From the NCBI GenBank assembly GCA_903886975.1, contig CAISOB010000051.1:51958-115957 (forward strand): a stretch of 64,000 bases of DNA, read 5' to 3'. This DNA comes from an uncultured beta proteobacterium. Its GTDB lineage: Bacteria > Pseudomonadota > Gammaproteobacteria > Burkholderiales > Rhodocyclaceae. Below the pieces are notes generated by a model. That model searched no databases and was not told where the DNA came from. It saw nothing but the letters and a program-made list of their open reading frames with translations. Position numbers and translations under genes: made by a program. This document shows, in pieces, positions 35,958-45,843 of this stretch; position 1 is the first letter of the stretch, and every line of letters begins with the position of its first letter.

Positions 35958-37028
35958 ATGCAACAGGTATCGTCCGCCCAGAAGCAGATCATCCAGATCG
36001 CCATCGCGGCGCTTCTGTTGATCGGCTGCATCGCTGTGCTGATGCCCTTTACCGGCACCCTGCTGCTGGCCGTGATCATCTGCGTCACGACGGCGCCGGC
36101 GCATCGCTGGATGCTCGCGCGCTGCGGCGGACGCAGCACTTTGACGGCGGCGCTGATGGCCGTCTTGCTGATCCTGGTGCTCGTGGCGCCGATGGCCCTG
36201 CTCTCCGGTTCGCTGGCCAACGGCATCGAAACGGCCGTCGCCTACTTCAGGCCGCTGCTCGAAAGCGGACTGCCCAGCGAAGCGCCGCGATGGCTGCTGG
36301 ATATACCGTTGGTCGGATCTTTCATCGGCGACTACTGGCACACGCTAGTCGCCAGCCGCGAGGAAATGAATGAGCTGCTACGCCAGTTCATCGCCCCGAC
36401 GCGTCGCCTGGCGCTGGCTACCGTTTCGCTGTTCGGCCAGGGCCTGCTGCAATTGGCGCTAGTCATCTTTTTCGTATTCTTCATTTTCCGCGACGCCGAA
36501 GCCTACGCCGGCGCGCTGCGCACCGGCAGCCGCAAGCTGGCCGGCGATCTGGGCGAGCGCATGCTCAAACTCGCCGAAGGCACGATGACCAGCGTCATGG
36601 TCGGCATCGTCGGCACCGCTGCCGCGCAGGCGGTGGTGGCCATGATCGGCTTTCTCATCGCCGGCGTACCCGGGGTGATCATGCTGACCTTCGCAACCTT
36701 CTTCTTCTCGATGGTTCCCGTCGTCGGCGCCACACTGATCTGGCTTGGCGCAGCGCTCTGGCTCTATCAGGGCGGACAGCCGGGCTGGGCCATCTTTATG
36801 ATCCTGTGGGGCATGTTCGGCATCAGCAGCGTCGATAACATCGTCAAGCCGATTCTGATTTCGCGTACCTCGAGTCTGCCGTTGCTGCTGATCATCATCG
36901 GCGTCTTCGGCGGCGTGCTGGTATTCGGCTTTATCGGCCTGTTTCTCGGGCCGACGCTGCTGGCGCTCGGGCAGGTGCTGATCCACGAGTGGCTGGCGCA
37001 TCCCGATTACGAAGGGCCGTCAATTTAA
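35958..37028 (+). CDS. AI-2E family transporter (PerM/YdiK-like)
   Basis: 356-residue membrane protein with about eight spans. Features are the N-terminal hydrophobic pair, a long extracytoplasmic/amphipathic region (ETAVAYFRPLLESG...), GVPGVIMLTFATFFFSMVPV and a terminal FGFIGLFLGPTLLALG. It belongs to the AI-2E/UPF0118 family, some members of which export small molecules or act as Na+(Li+)/H+ antiporters. It lies 6 bp after ruvA and 6 bp before ruvB, clearly inside the recombination operon. That position is unusual and probably reflects operon sharing rather than shared function. Confidence 0.82.
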   Translation: MQQVSSAQKQIIQIAIAALLLIGCIAVLMPFTGTLLLAVIICVTTAPAHRWMLARCGGRSTLTAALMAVLLILVLVAPMALLSGSLANGIETAVAYFRPLLESGLPSEAPRWLLDIPLVGSFIGDYWHTLVASREEMNELLRQFIAPTRRLALATVSLFGQGLLQLALVIFFVFFIFRDAEAYAGALRTGSRKLAGDLGERMLKLAEGTMTSVMVGIVGTAAAQAVVAMIGFLIAGVPGVIMLTFATFFFSMVPVVGATLIWLGAALWLYQGGQPGWAIFMILWGMFGISSVDNIVKPILISRTSSLPLLLIIIGVFGGVLVFGFIGLFLGPTLLALGQVLIHEWLAHPDYEGPSI

Positions 37029-37034
37029 TCCGCC

Positions 37035-38123
<1,089 letters not shown>

Positions 38124-38194
38124 GCAAGCACGCCAACGCCTCCGGTCACAAACCCTTACATCTTCAGCCCACATGCTGAACTAGAATCCCGCTC

Positions 38195-38632
38195 ATGAAG
38201 CAAGAAGAAAAAGCCAAGGTCTTCAGCATTCCCGTCCGTATTTACTTCGAGGACACCGACGCCGGTGGCGTCGTCTATTACGCGAATTACCTCAAGTATC
38301 TCGAGCGGTGCCGCACCGAGTGGCTGCGCGCCATCGGCTGCGACCAGTCCGAGCTGCTGCGCGAACCGGGAATCGCATTCGTCGTACGCAGCATCAACCT
38401 CGAATACCTGAAGCCGGCGCGGCTCGATGAATTGCTGTCGGTCGATCTCGTCGTCGAACGCATCAGCCGCGTGCAGATCTTCTTTCGCCAAGCAATCCGC
38501 CGCACCTGCCCGACCGGCGGATCGGAGGAACTGGCAAGCGGCAGGATTCAGGTCGTTTGTGTAAACTGCGCGCAAATGAAAATCTCTTCAATTCCCGCAC
38601 TTTTGCGCGCCAAACTGGAAGCACTCCAATGA
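38195..38632 (+). CDS. ybgC: Tol-Pal-associated acyl-CoA thioesterase YbgC
   Basis: 145-residue hotdog thioesterase. The active-site region is [19 protein letters not shown] with the catalytic Asp, and [10 protein letters not shown] and [18 protein letters not shown] follow. It hydrolyses short/medium acyl-CoA or acyl-ACP and is always the first gene of the tol-pal cluster. Its stop overlaps the tolQ start by 4 bp (ATGA). Confidence 0.93.
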   Translation: MKQEEKAKVFSIPVRIYFEDTDAGGVVYYANYLKYLERCRTEWLRAIGCDQSELLREPGIAFVVRSINLEYLKPARLDELLSVDLVVERISRVQIFFRQAIRRTCPTGGSEELASGRIQVVCVNCAQMKISSIPALLRAKLEALQ

Positions 38633-39306
38633 ACGTCTCGCAAGATCTTTCGATCCTGAATCTGATCGTCAATGCCAGCGCAGTGGTTCAGTTCGTCATC
38701 GCGCTGCTGGCCGCCGTATCGTTTATCTCGTGGTATTACATATTCCGCAAGTGGTTTGCCGTGCGCCTGGCGCGCACGCAAACAGAGCAGTTCGAGCGCG
38801 ATTTCTGGAGCGGCGGCGACCTCAACAGCCTCTACCAGAGCGCCGTCAATAATCGCCACGGCACCGGCAGCATGGAGCGCATCTTCGAATCGGGCTTTCG
38901 CGAATTCGCCAAGTTGCGCAGCCAGAAGAATCTCGACCCGAAAGACGTCGTCGACGGTTCGCGGCGCGCCATGCGCGCCACCTATCAGCGCGAAATCGTC
39001 GGCATCGACGCGCATCGGGCCTTTCTCGCGTCGGTCGGCTCGGTCAGCCCCGACGTCGGCCTTTTCGGGACCGTGTGGGGCATCATGCATTCGTTCCGCG
39101 GTCTTGCCAATGTCGGGCAGGCGACGCTCTCGGCCGTCGCGCCGGGCATCGCCGAAGCGCTGGTCGCGACGGCGATCGGCCTCTTTGCGGCGATTCCGGC
39201 TGTGGTCGCCTACAACCGCTTCGCGCACGAAATCGACCGACTGTCGACACGCTTCGAGTCTTTCATGGAAGAGTTTTCCAACATCCTGCAGCGGCAGATG
39301 CGCTAG
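38629..39306 (+). CDS. tolQ: Tol-Pal system proton channel subunit TolQ
   Basis: 225-residue inner-membrane protein of the ExbB/MotA family with three spans: one near residues 12-35 and the pair around [13 protein letters not shown] and [20 protein letters not shown]. With TolR it uses the proton-motive force to energise TolA, driving outer-membrane constriction at division. Starts inside the ybgC stop codon. Confidence 0.96.
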   Translation: MNVSQDLSILNLIVNASAVVQFVIALLAAVSFISWYYIFRKWFAVRLARTQTEQFERDFWSGGDLNSLYQSAVNNRHGTGSMERIFESGFREFAKLRSQKNLDPKDVVDGSRRAMRATYQREIVGIDAHRAFLASVGSVSPDVGLFGTVWGIMHSFRGLANVGQATLSAVAPGIAEALVATAIGLFAAIPAVVAYNRFAHEIDRLSTRFESFMEEFSNILQRQMR

Positions 39307-39317
39307 GAGAAATTCTC

Positions 39318-39722
39318 ATGCGTCCACGTCGCCTGAAAAACGAAATCAACGTCGTCCCCTATATCGACGTCATGCTCGTGCTGCTCGTCATCTTCATGGT
39401 CACCGCGCCGATGATGACCACGGCGAGCATCGACGTCCCCTCGGTCGGCAAGGCCTCGCAGGTTCCGGCCGAAGCCGTGCAAGTCAATATTCGCGCCGAC
39501 CAGAGCCTGTCGCTGACGCTGCCCGGCAAGTCCGAGCGCAGCCTCAGCCGCAGCGAGCTGGCGCAAGCCATCGTCGATGTCCAGCGCCGCAACCCGGAAC
39601 AGCCGGTACTCATTGTCGGCGACAAGAACGTCAGATACGAGGCCGTCCTGACCGTCATGGACGAGCTTCAGCGCCAGCAGGTCAGGCGCATCGGTCTGCT
39701 TGTGCAGCCGACCGGCAAGTAG
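39318..39722 (+). CDS. tolR: Tol-Pal system subunit TolR
   Basis: 134-residue ExbD-family protein: a short cytoplasmic N-terminus, one span with the proton-carrying Asp in VVPYIDVMLVLLVIFMV, and a periplasmic domain ending VRRIGLLVQPTGK. The start at 39318 follows AGGAGAA. A longer open frame reaching back into tolQ is a shadow. Confidence 0.95.
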   Translation: MRPRRLKNEINVVPYIDVMLVLLVIFMVTAPMMTTASIDVPSVGKASQVPAEAVQVNIRADQSLSLTLPGKSERSLSRSELAQAIVDVQRRNPEQPVLIVGDKNVRYEAVLTVMDELQRQQVRRIGLLVQPTGK

Positions 39723-39740
39723 ATTCAAGACACTCCCGCG

Positions 39741-40535
39741 ATGGACTTCGCTGCGCCGCCGCCGCCAACCCAAACGTCGAAAACCAAGGCGCTGATCCTC
39801 TCGGCGCTGGTGCACATCGTGCTGATCGGCGCGTTGTTTTTCGGCGTGCAGTGGAAGAGCCAGGCGCCCTCCTCGGTCGAAGTCGAAGTCTGGCGCGCGG
39901 CCCCGCCGCCCGTGGCCAGAACCGAGCCTGTTCCCGAAGTCAAGCCCGAGCCGAAACCCGAGCCCAAGCCCGAGCCCGTTCCGAAGGTCGAACCCGCACC
40001 CGTCAAGCCGGACATCGCGATCAAGGAAGTCAAGAAGAAGGAAGAACCGAAGAAGCCCGAACCGAAACCGGAGCCAAAGCCGAAACCCGAACCCAAACCC
40101 GAGCCGAAGCCACCCGACTTCAAGAAGGAACTGGCCAGCGAGCAAAAACAGCTCGATCAGCAAAAAGCCGTTGAGGCGGCGCGCGAACAAGCCCAGGCCG
40201 AAGCCGATCGGATGGCGCGGCTCAAGGCCGAGCAGGCGTCGAGCGCGCGCGCCCGCGGGCTGGCCGACTATATCAACAAGCTAAAAGGCAAGATCCGCGG
40301 CAACATCGTTCTGCCGGCCAACGTCCAGGGCAACCCGGAAGCGGTGTTCATCGTCACGCAGCTTCCGACGGGCGAAGTCCTGCCACCCGTGCGGATTCAG
40401 AAATCGAGCGGGAATCCGCAACTGGACGCCGCGATTGAACGCGCCATCCTGAAATCGTCGCCGCTGCCCAAGCCCGATCAGCCGGAGCTCTTCCAGCGCG
40501 TGCTTGAACTCAAGTACCGGCCGCTTGACGAATAG
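39741..40535 (+). CDS. tolA: Tol-Pal system protein TolA
   Basis: 264-residue TonB-like linker protein: one N-terminal span (LILSALVHIVLIGALFFGV), then a periplasmic stretch of repeated Pro-Lys/Glu pairs (EPKPEPKPEP) instead of the long Ala-rich helix of E. coli TolA. A short charged helix (~135-175) and a C-terminal domain (KLKGKIRGNIVLP ... FQRVLELKYRPLDE) contact TolB/Pal. The proline-rich linker is typical of Betaproteobacteria. Confidence 0.93.
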   Translation: MDFAAPPPPTQTSKTKALILSALVHIVLIGALFFGVQWKSQAPSSVEVEVWRAAPPPVARTEPVPEVKPEPKPEPKPEPVPKVEPAPVKPDIAIKEVKKKEEPKKPEPKPEPKPKPEPKPEPKPPDFKKELASEQKQLDQQKAVEAAREQAQAEADRMARLKAEQASSARARGLADYINKLKGKIRGNIVLPANVQGNPEAVFIVTQLPTGEVLPPVRIQKSSGNPQLDAAIERAILKSSPLPKPDQPELFQRVLELKYRPLDE

Positions 40536-40593
40536 ATACGGGCAGTTCGAGTCCAATATTACGTTTCGTTACAAACCCCACAGTCCAAGCGGA

Positions 40594-40599
40594 TATAAT
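40594..40599 (+). promoter_or_regulatory. Possible internal promoter before tolB
   Basis: A perfect TATAAT lies in the ~95-bp tolA-tolB gap. TTACAA ends 19 bp upstream, so the -35 spacing is suboptimal. An internal promoter separating tolB-pal-cpoB from tolQRA is known in other bacteria. Confidence 0.4.
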
Positions 40600-40629
40600 C
40601 GCTAATTGTTCAACGGATGCTTGGGCGCT

Positions 40630-41922
40630 ATGCTTCGACCCCTGCTCAAAATGCGCTGGCTGTGCCTCGTCGCCTGCGGCGCGCTGATGCTGTTGCAAAC
40701 GGCTGCCCGCGCCGAGCTGACGATAGAGATTACCGGGGCCGGGGCCAACCGGATACCGCTCGCCATTGCCGACTTTGGCGGCGACCCTGGCGTATCGCGC
40801 GCCCTGACTTCGGTCATTCGCGGCGACCTCGAACGCAGTGGCCTGTTCAAGCTGATCGATACGAGCGGCGCGGTACTGACCGAAACGACCAGCCCCGCCT
40901 ACGACGACTGGAAGAACCGCGGCGCCGACGCGCTCGCCGCCGGCAGCATCAGTTCGAGCGCCGATGGACGGCAGGAAGCGCGCTTTCGCCTCTACGACGT
41001 CAATAAGCTGACTGCGCTTGCCGGCGCGGCCTTCGTCACTTCGTCCGCGATGCTGCGCGCAGCGGGCCACCGCATCGCCGACGCGATCTATGAAAAGCTG
41101 ATCGGCGAACCCGGCGTCTTTTCGACGCGCATCGCTTATGTCGTGCATAGTGGCCCGACGCGCTTTGAACTGCACGTCGCCGACGCCGACGGGCAGAACG
41201 CGCAGGCAGCGCTCAAATCGCGCGAGCCGATCATTTCGCCGGCCTGGTCGCCCGACGGCACGCGTCTGGCCTACGTCTCCTTCGAAAACAAGAAGCCCGT
41301 GGTCTATGTGCATTCCTTGGCCAGCGGGCAGCGCATCGTCGTCGCCAACTTCAAGGGATCGAATTCGGCGCCGGCCTGGTCGCCCGACGGACGCAGGCTG
41401 GCGGTCGTCCTGTCCAAGGATGGCGGCTCGCAAATCTTCACGGTCAATGCCGACGGCTCCGGCGTTCAGCGGGTGAGCACCGTGGCCGGAATCAGCACCG
41501 AACCGTTCTTTGCACCGGACGGCCAGACCATCTATTTCACGTCGGATCGCGGCGGCAGCCCGCAGATTTATCGTACCGACGTCAACGGCGGCGATGCGCA
41601 GCGCGTTACCTTCGAGGGCAACTACAACGTATCGCCGCGCGTTTCGCCGGACGGCAAGTCGCTGGCTTTCATCAGCCGGCGCGAGGGCGCTTTCCGCCTG
41701 GCGGTCATGGATCTGGCGAGCAAACAAGTGCAAATTCTCACCGACTCGAACAAGGATGAATCGCCGACCTTCGCACCCAATGGCCGCATGATCCTGATCG
41801 CCACTGAGATCGGTGGGCGCGGCGTGCTGTCCGCGGTATCGGTGGATGGTCGCATCAAGCAACGTCTTTCCATTCCAGCCGGCGATGTACGCGAACCGGC
41901 CTGGGGTCCATTTTCCAAATAA
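40630..41922 (+). CDS. tolB: Tol-Pal system beta-propeller protein TolB
   Basis: 430-residue periplasmic protein. The signal peptide ends near RAE. An N-terminal domain (IPLAIADFGGDPGVSRALTS) binds TolA, and six-bladed beta-propeller repeats of the form SPAWSPDGTRLAYVS, APAWSPDGRRLAVVL and SPRVSPDGKSLAFIS bind Pal. ATG at 40651 is an alternative start giving a more compact signal peptide. Confidence 0.95.
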   Translation: MLRPLLKMRWLCLVACGALMLLQTAARAELTIEITGAGANRIPLAIADFGGDPGVSRALTSVIRGDLERSGLFKLIDTSGAVLTETTSPAYDDWKNRGADALAAGSISSSADGRQEARFRLYDVNKLTALAGAAFVTSSAMLRAAGHRIADAIYEKLIGEPGVFSTRIAYVVHSGPTRFELHVADADGQNAQAALKSREPIISPAWSPDGTRLAYVSFENKKPVVYVHSLASGQRIVVANFKGSNSAPAWSPDGRRLAVVLSKDGGSQIFTVNADGSGVQRVSTVAGISTEPFFAPDGQTIYFTSDRGGSPQIYRTDVNGGDAQRVTFEGNYNVSPRVSPDGKSLAFISRREGAFRLAVMDLASKQVQILTDSNKDESPTFAPNGRMILIATEIGGRGVLSAVSVDGRIKQRLSIPAGDVREPAWGPFSK

Positions 41923-41958
41923 CCCGAATTCTTGAAATTCGAAAGCAGGAGAAACACC

Positions 41959-42492
41959 ATGAAACGATTTCTTATCCCCGCCCTTTTCGTACTGCTGATT
42001 GCCGGCTGCAGTTCGACGCCCGACGTCCCGGAGCAAGGCGGCGCGCCAGTTGAATCGCGCGACGCCAACACGGGCGCTAGCGTTGCCACCGTGACCACGC
42101 CATCCCTTGCCGGCAGCAAGCTGCCGCCTGAACTCACCGACCCCAAGAGCATCCTCTCGAAGCGCAGCATCTATTTCGACTTCGACAAGTACGAAGTCAA
42201 GCCGGAGTATAAAGACCTCGTCGCGGCGCACGCCAAATTCCTGGTCAGCCACGGCCAGCTCAAGATGCTGATCCAAGGTAATACGGACGAGCGCGGCAGC
42301 CGCGAATACAATCTGGCGCTCGGCCAGAAGCGTGCCGACGCGATCAAGAAAATGCTGACCCTGCTCGGCGCCCGCGAAGAGCAGGTCGAATCGGTCAGCC
42401 TGGGCGAGGAAAAGCCCAAGAACGAAGGTCAGAACGAAGCCGCCTGGGCTGAGAACCGGCGCGGCGACATGCTCTACAGCGGCGAGTTCTAA
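41959..42492 (+). CDS. pal: Peptidoglycan-associated lipoprotein Pal
   Basis: 177-residue outer-membrane lipoprotein. Lipobox LIAGC at residue ~17. The C-terminal OmpA-like domain has IYFDFDKYEVKPEYKDLV, the peptidoglycan-binding GNTDERGSREYNLALGQKRA and NRRGDMLY. It anchors the outer membrane to the wall and is pulled by TolA-TolB during division. Confidence 0.96.
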   Translation: MKRFLIPALFVLLIAGCSSTPDVPEQGGAPVESRDANTGASVATVTTPSLAGSKLPPELTDPKSILSKRSIYFDFDKYEVKPEYKDLVAAHAKFLVSHGQLKMLIQGNTDERGSREYNLALGQKRADAIKKMLTLLGAREEQVESVSLGEEKPKNEGQNEAAWAENRRGDMLYSGEF

Positions 42493-42495
42493 GAA

Positions 42496-43266
42496 ATGCC
42501 GGCGCTGCGTGTTGGCTGGAAGGTGACGCGGCTCGCCCTGCTGTTCGCCTTGCTCGGCGCGCATCAGGCGCAAGCCGCCTTGTTCGACGACGACGAGGCA
42601 CGCCGGCAGATCAAGGATCTGGCCATTCAAAGCAACGAGCGTATAGAAACCCTGTCCAAAGCGCAGTTCGATCTCGTCAACCAGATTCAGGCGCTGCGCG
42701 AAGAGAACGCCAAGCTGCGCGGCCAGGTCGAAACGCTAAGCTACGAACTCGAATCGGCCAAGAAGCGGCAGCAGGATTTCTACGTCGATCTCGACGGCCG
42801 CCTGCGCAAAATCGAGATGCAAACGCCGCCGCCCGCCGAGGCCAAGCCTGCCGATGAAGTCCCGGCCGATCCGCCCCCGAAGATCGCCAGCGATCCGGCC
42901 GTCGAAGCGCGTGCCTACGAGACTGCGCTCAATTACTTCAAGGCCAACAAGATCAAGGAAGCGGCATCGGCCTTTGAGCTTTTCGTCAAGACCTATCCGG
43001 ACAGCACGCTGACGCCGAATGCGCAGTACTGGCTCGGCAACGCGAACTACGCCTTGCACGATTGCAAGAAGGCAATCGATGCACACAAGGTGGTGATCAG
43101 CAGGTGGCCGCAGCACGCGAAGGCGCCCGACTCGATGATCAACATCGCGACTTGCCAGCAGGAACTGGGCGACGCCAAGGCTGCCAAGGCGATGCTGGAA
43201 ACGGTGCTGATCAAGTATCCCGACAGCTCGGCAGCGGCGACCGCCAAGCAACGTCTTAAGAAGTAG
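42496..43266 (+). CDS. cpoB: Cell division coordinator CpoB (YbgF)
   Basis: 256-residue periplasmic protein: signal peptide ending near HQAQA, a coiled coil at residues ~40-95 that drives trimerisation, a Pro/Ala linker, and a C-terminal TPR domain (AYETALNYFKANKIKEAASA, TPNAQYWLGNANYALHDCK, NIATCQQELGDAKAAKAML). It links TolA action to peptidoglycan synthesis. Starts 3 bp after pal. Confidence 0.93.
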   Translation: MPALRVGWKVTRLALLFALLGAHQAQAALFDDDEARRQIKDLAIQSNERIETLSKAQFDLVNQIQALREENAKLRGQVETLSYELESAKKRQQDFYVDLDGRLRKIEMQTPPPAEAKPADEVPADPPPKIASDPAVEARAYETALNYFKANKIKEAASAFELFVKTYPDSTLTPNAQYWLGNANYALHDCKKAIDAHKVVISRWPQHAKAPDSMINIATCQQELGDAKAAKAMLETVLIKYPDSSAAATAKQRLKK

Positions 43267-43270
43267 GCCG

Positions 43271-43930
43271 GTGATCGGCCGCAGCAAACCGCTCTCGCTG
43301 AAGATCAGCGAGATTTTTTACTCGGTCCAGGGCGAGGCCTCGCGCGCCGGCCTTCCGACGGTTTTCGTGCGCCTCACCGGCTGCCCCCTGCGTTGTGTCT
43401 GGTGCGATACGGCGTACGCTTTCACGGGCGGCCAGGACATGCCGCTGACCGCCATTCTCGAAGCTGTCGCGGCTTATGGCGTAAAGCCGGTCTGCGTTAC
43501 CGGCGGCGAACCGCTGGCGCAGAAGAACTGCATGCCCTTGCTCAGCGCACTGTGCGATGCGGGTCACGACGTCTCGCTCGAGACTTCCGGCGCCATCGAT
43601 ATCGCCGCGATTGATAGCCGCGTTTCGCGCATCGTCGATCTGAAGGCACCGGGTTCCGGCGAATCGGGCCGGAACCGCTGGCAAAACCTCGATCTGCTAA
43701 GCGCGCGCGACGAACTGAAATTCGTCCTCAAGGACCGTGCCGACTACGAGTGGGCGCGCGAGGTCGTCATCGAACGCCATCTTGCCGCGCGCGCGCCGCT
43801 GCTCTTCTCGCCCGTACAAGGCGCGCTCGAGCCGAGGGATCTTGCCGAGTGGATTCTCGCCGACCGGCTGCCGGTAAGGCTGCAGCTGCAACTGCACAAA
43901 CTCCTTTGGGGTAATATGCGTGGCAAGTGA
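43271..43930 (+). CDS. queE: 7-carboxy-7-deazaguanine synthase QueE
   Basis: Radical SAM enzyme of queuosine biosynthesis converting 6-carboxy-tetrahydropterin to 7-carboxy-7-deazaguanine. The 219-residue protein has EIFYSVQGEASRAGLPTVF and the cluster motif CPLRCVWCDTAY (CxxxCxxC), then CVTGGEPLAQ. Its product is the substrate of QueC, whose gene lies ~5.5 kb downstream instead of adjacent. Confidence 0.94.
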   Translation: MIGRSKPLSLKISEIFYSVQGEASRAGLPTVFVRLTGCPLRCVWCDTAYAFTGGQDMPLTAILEAVAAYGVKPVCVTGGEPLAQKNCMPLLSALCDAGHDVSLETSGAIDIAAIDSRVSRIVDLKAPGSGESGRNRWQNLDLLSARDELKFVLKDRADYEWAREVVIERHLAARAPLLFSPVQGALEPRDLAEWILADRLPVRLQLQLHKLLWGNMRGK

Positions 43931-43949
43931 ACCCGCCGAGGAGCCTGCC

Positions 43950-44312
43950 ATGACTGCCGAGCGCCGCCGATACTCCCGCATTGCATTCCGCTCCCCGGGT
44001 CGCCTGGTTTTCATTGATTGCAGCTTCGCTATCGTGGTGCTCGACCTCTCGCTGCACGGGGCGCTGATCCATCTGCCGGCGAATACGCTGGTCGAAAATG
44101 ACGCGCTGTGCATGCTGCAGGTTCGCCTCAACCGGGGCAAAGATCAAATCAGCATGGAGTGTTCGGTTGCCCATACGCAAGGACGGCAAGCGGGGCTCGT
44201 GTGTCGGACCATCGACCTCGACAGTGCGACGCACCTGCGCCGGCTGGTCGAACTCAACTCCGGCGATCCGGCGCTGCTCGAACGGGAATTGTCGAAACTG
44301 GTCGCCGAATAG
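43950..44312 (+). CDS. PilZ-domain c-di-GMP-binding protein
   Basis: 120-residue single PilZ domain. The c-di-GMP contacts are present: RRRYSRIAF (RxxxR) at the N-terminus and DLSLHGALI (DxSxxG) about 30 residues later. The start at 43950 has GAGGAG 8 bases upstream; an ATG at 43920 overlapping queE is possible but has no such site. It could respond to the c-di-GMP pool influenced by the HD-GYP protein, though no direct partner is adjacent. Confidence 0.85.
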   Translation: MTAERRRYSRIAFRSPGRLVFIDCSFAIVVLDLSLHGALIHLPANTLVENDALCMLQVRLNRGKDQISMECSVAHTQGRQAGLVCRTIDLDSATHLRRLVELNSGDPALLERELSKLVAE

Positions 44313-44359
44313 GACCCAGGATTCACGAGCTTGCTGCCGACAATCGCTACAATTCTCGC

Positions 44360-45067
44360 TCAAATCCCGAGATAGCGATGCCAGACACCGTGATCGGCGC
44401 CGAGTTCGGCGGAAGTGCCCTGCCACACGACCTGGCCGCGCTCGAGGATCGTGTGCCGGTCGGAAAGCGCAATCAGCCGCTCGACATACTTGTCGATGAC
44501 GAGGATCGTTTGCCCGCTCGCGCGTAGCGTGTCGAGGCAGCGCCAGATTTCTTCGCGCACGAGCGGCGCAAGACCTTCGCTCGCTTCGTCGAGAATGAGG
44601 AGTCGCGGATTGGTCATCAGCGCGCGGCCGATCGCCAGCATCTGCTGCTCGCCGCCGGAAAGACGACCGCCGAGATTGCGCGCGCGTTCGGCAAGCACGG
44701 GAAAGAAAGCGTAGACGCGCTCCAGGGTCCACGGCTCGCTCGCGCGGTGCCGGTTGGCGGCGAAGGCGATAAGGTTTTCGCGCACCGTGAGATTCGGGAA
44801 AATCTGCCGCCCTTCGGGAACAAGCGCTATTCCCAGGCGTCCGATGCGGTCGGCCGGGCGGCCGTCGATCCGCTCACCGGCGAAACGGATGCTGCCGCGG
44901 CGCGGCGCGGTGAGGCCGCAGATCGAACGCAGCGTCGTCGTCTTGCCCATCCCGTTGCGGCCTAAGAGCGTCGCGACTTCGCCTTCCTCGATCGACAAAC
45001 TGACGCCGAAGAGGACCTGGCTCGTCGCATAAGCGGTTTCTATTCCGTCGACTTCCAGGAGTTTCAT
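44360..45067 (-). CDS. livF: Branched-chain amino-acid-type ABC transporter ATPase LivF
   Basis: 235-residue cytoplasmic ATPase. Walker A GRNGMGKTT at residues 36-44, the LivF-typical IALVPEGRQIFPNLTVREN, signature LSGGEQQMLAIGRALM and Walker B LLILDEASEGLAP. It is the last gene of a five-gene minus-strand importer operon and overlaps livG by 4 bp. The substrate may be branched-chain amino acids, but urea, amide and aromatic-acid importers share this architecture. Confidence 0.9.
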   Translation of the reverse strand: MKLLEVDGIETAYATSQVLFGVSLSIEEGEVATLLGRNGMGKTTTLRSICGLTAPRRGSIRFAGERIDGRPADRIGRLGIALVPEGRQIFPNLTVRENLIAFAANRHRASEPWTLERVYAFFPVLAERARNLGGRLSGGEQQMLAIGRALMTNPRLLILDEASEGLAPLVREEIWRCLDTLRASGQTILVIDKYVERLIALSDRHTILERGQVVWQGTSAELGADHGVWHRYLGI

Positions 45068-45843
45068 ATCTCGTCCCCGAGATAAGCACGGCGTACCTCA
45101 GGGTCTGCTCTGATAACGTCGGGTTCGTCGCTGGCGATCACGCGGCCGGCGACCATCACCGAAATGCGGTCGGCGAGGCGGAAGACCGCGTCCATGTCGT
45201 GCTCTACCAGAAGCATCGTGACGCTGCCCCGCAGCGACTCGATCAGATCGACCATGCGCGCCGACTCGTCGGGCCCCATTCCGGCCATCGGCTCGTCGAG
45301 CAGCACGAGCTTGGGCCGGGTCGCGAGCGCCAGCGCGACTTCGAGACAGCGCTGCTGGCCGTGCGAGAGCTGCGCCGCGCGCCGCATCGCGAAATCGCCG
45401 AGTGAGACTTCAGCAAGCAGCGCATGCGCCTCGTCGATGATCGCCGAATCGAGCGCAAACGGTTTCCAGAAGCTGAAGCTCGATCCCCAGTCGCGAACCC
45501 GGCCCTGCACGGCGATCGTCACGTTATCGAGAACCGAGAGGCGCGAAAAGACATTGGTGATCTGGTACGAGCGCGCAAGCCCCAGGGCAACGCGTTCGTG
45601 CATCGGCCGCCCTATCAGATCGTCGCCAGCGAAGACGACTTGTCCCGCGTCGAGCGCGAGCGCTCCCGACAGCGCGTGGATCAGCGTCGTCTTGCCGGCG
45701 CCGTTGGGGCCGATCAGCGCATGCACTTCGTCGGCGCGTATGGCGAGCGAGGCGGCGTTGAGCGCGTAGATTCCGCCGAAGTGCTTGCTCACTGCGCGCA
45801 CCTCGAGCAGGGTCGCTGCGCTGTCGTTCGTACGCTCACTCAC
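45064..45843 (-). CDS. livG: Branched-chain amino-acid-type ABC transporter ATPase LivG
   Basis: 259-residue ATPase: LIGPNGAGKTTLIHALSGAL (Walker A), ERVALGLARSYQITNVF (LivG-specific Q-loop region), signature LSHGQQRCLEVALAL and LVLLDEPMAGMGPDES. I place the start at the GTG at 45843, overlapping the livM stop by 8 bp; the longer open frame would run 69 bp into livM. A His replaces Gly in the ABC signature, as is normal for LivG. Confidence 0.9.
   Translation of the reverse strand: MSERTNDSAATLLEVRAVSKHFGGIYALNAASLAIRADEVHALIGPNGAGKTTLIHALSGALALDAGQVVFAGDDLIGRPMHERVALGLARSYQITNVFSRLSVLDNVTIAVQGRVRDWGSSFSFWKPFALDSAIIDEAHALLAEVSLGDFAMRRAAQLSHGQQRCLEVALALATRPKLVLLDEPMAGMGPDESARMVDLIESLRGSVTMLLVEHDMDAVFRLADRISVMVAGRVIASDEPDVIRADPEVRRAYLGDEI

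Noticed and set aside
38672..40174. 500-codon plus-strand frame
   Set aside because: Out-of-frame read through tolQ, tolR and tolA, which are each clearly coding in other frames.
40510..42630. 706-codon minus-strand frame
   Set aside because: Antisense to tolB and pal; no family resemblance.
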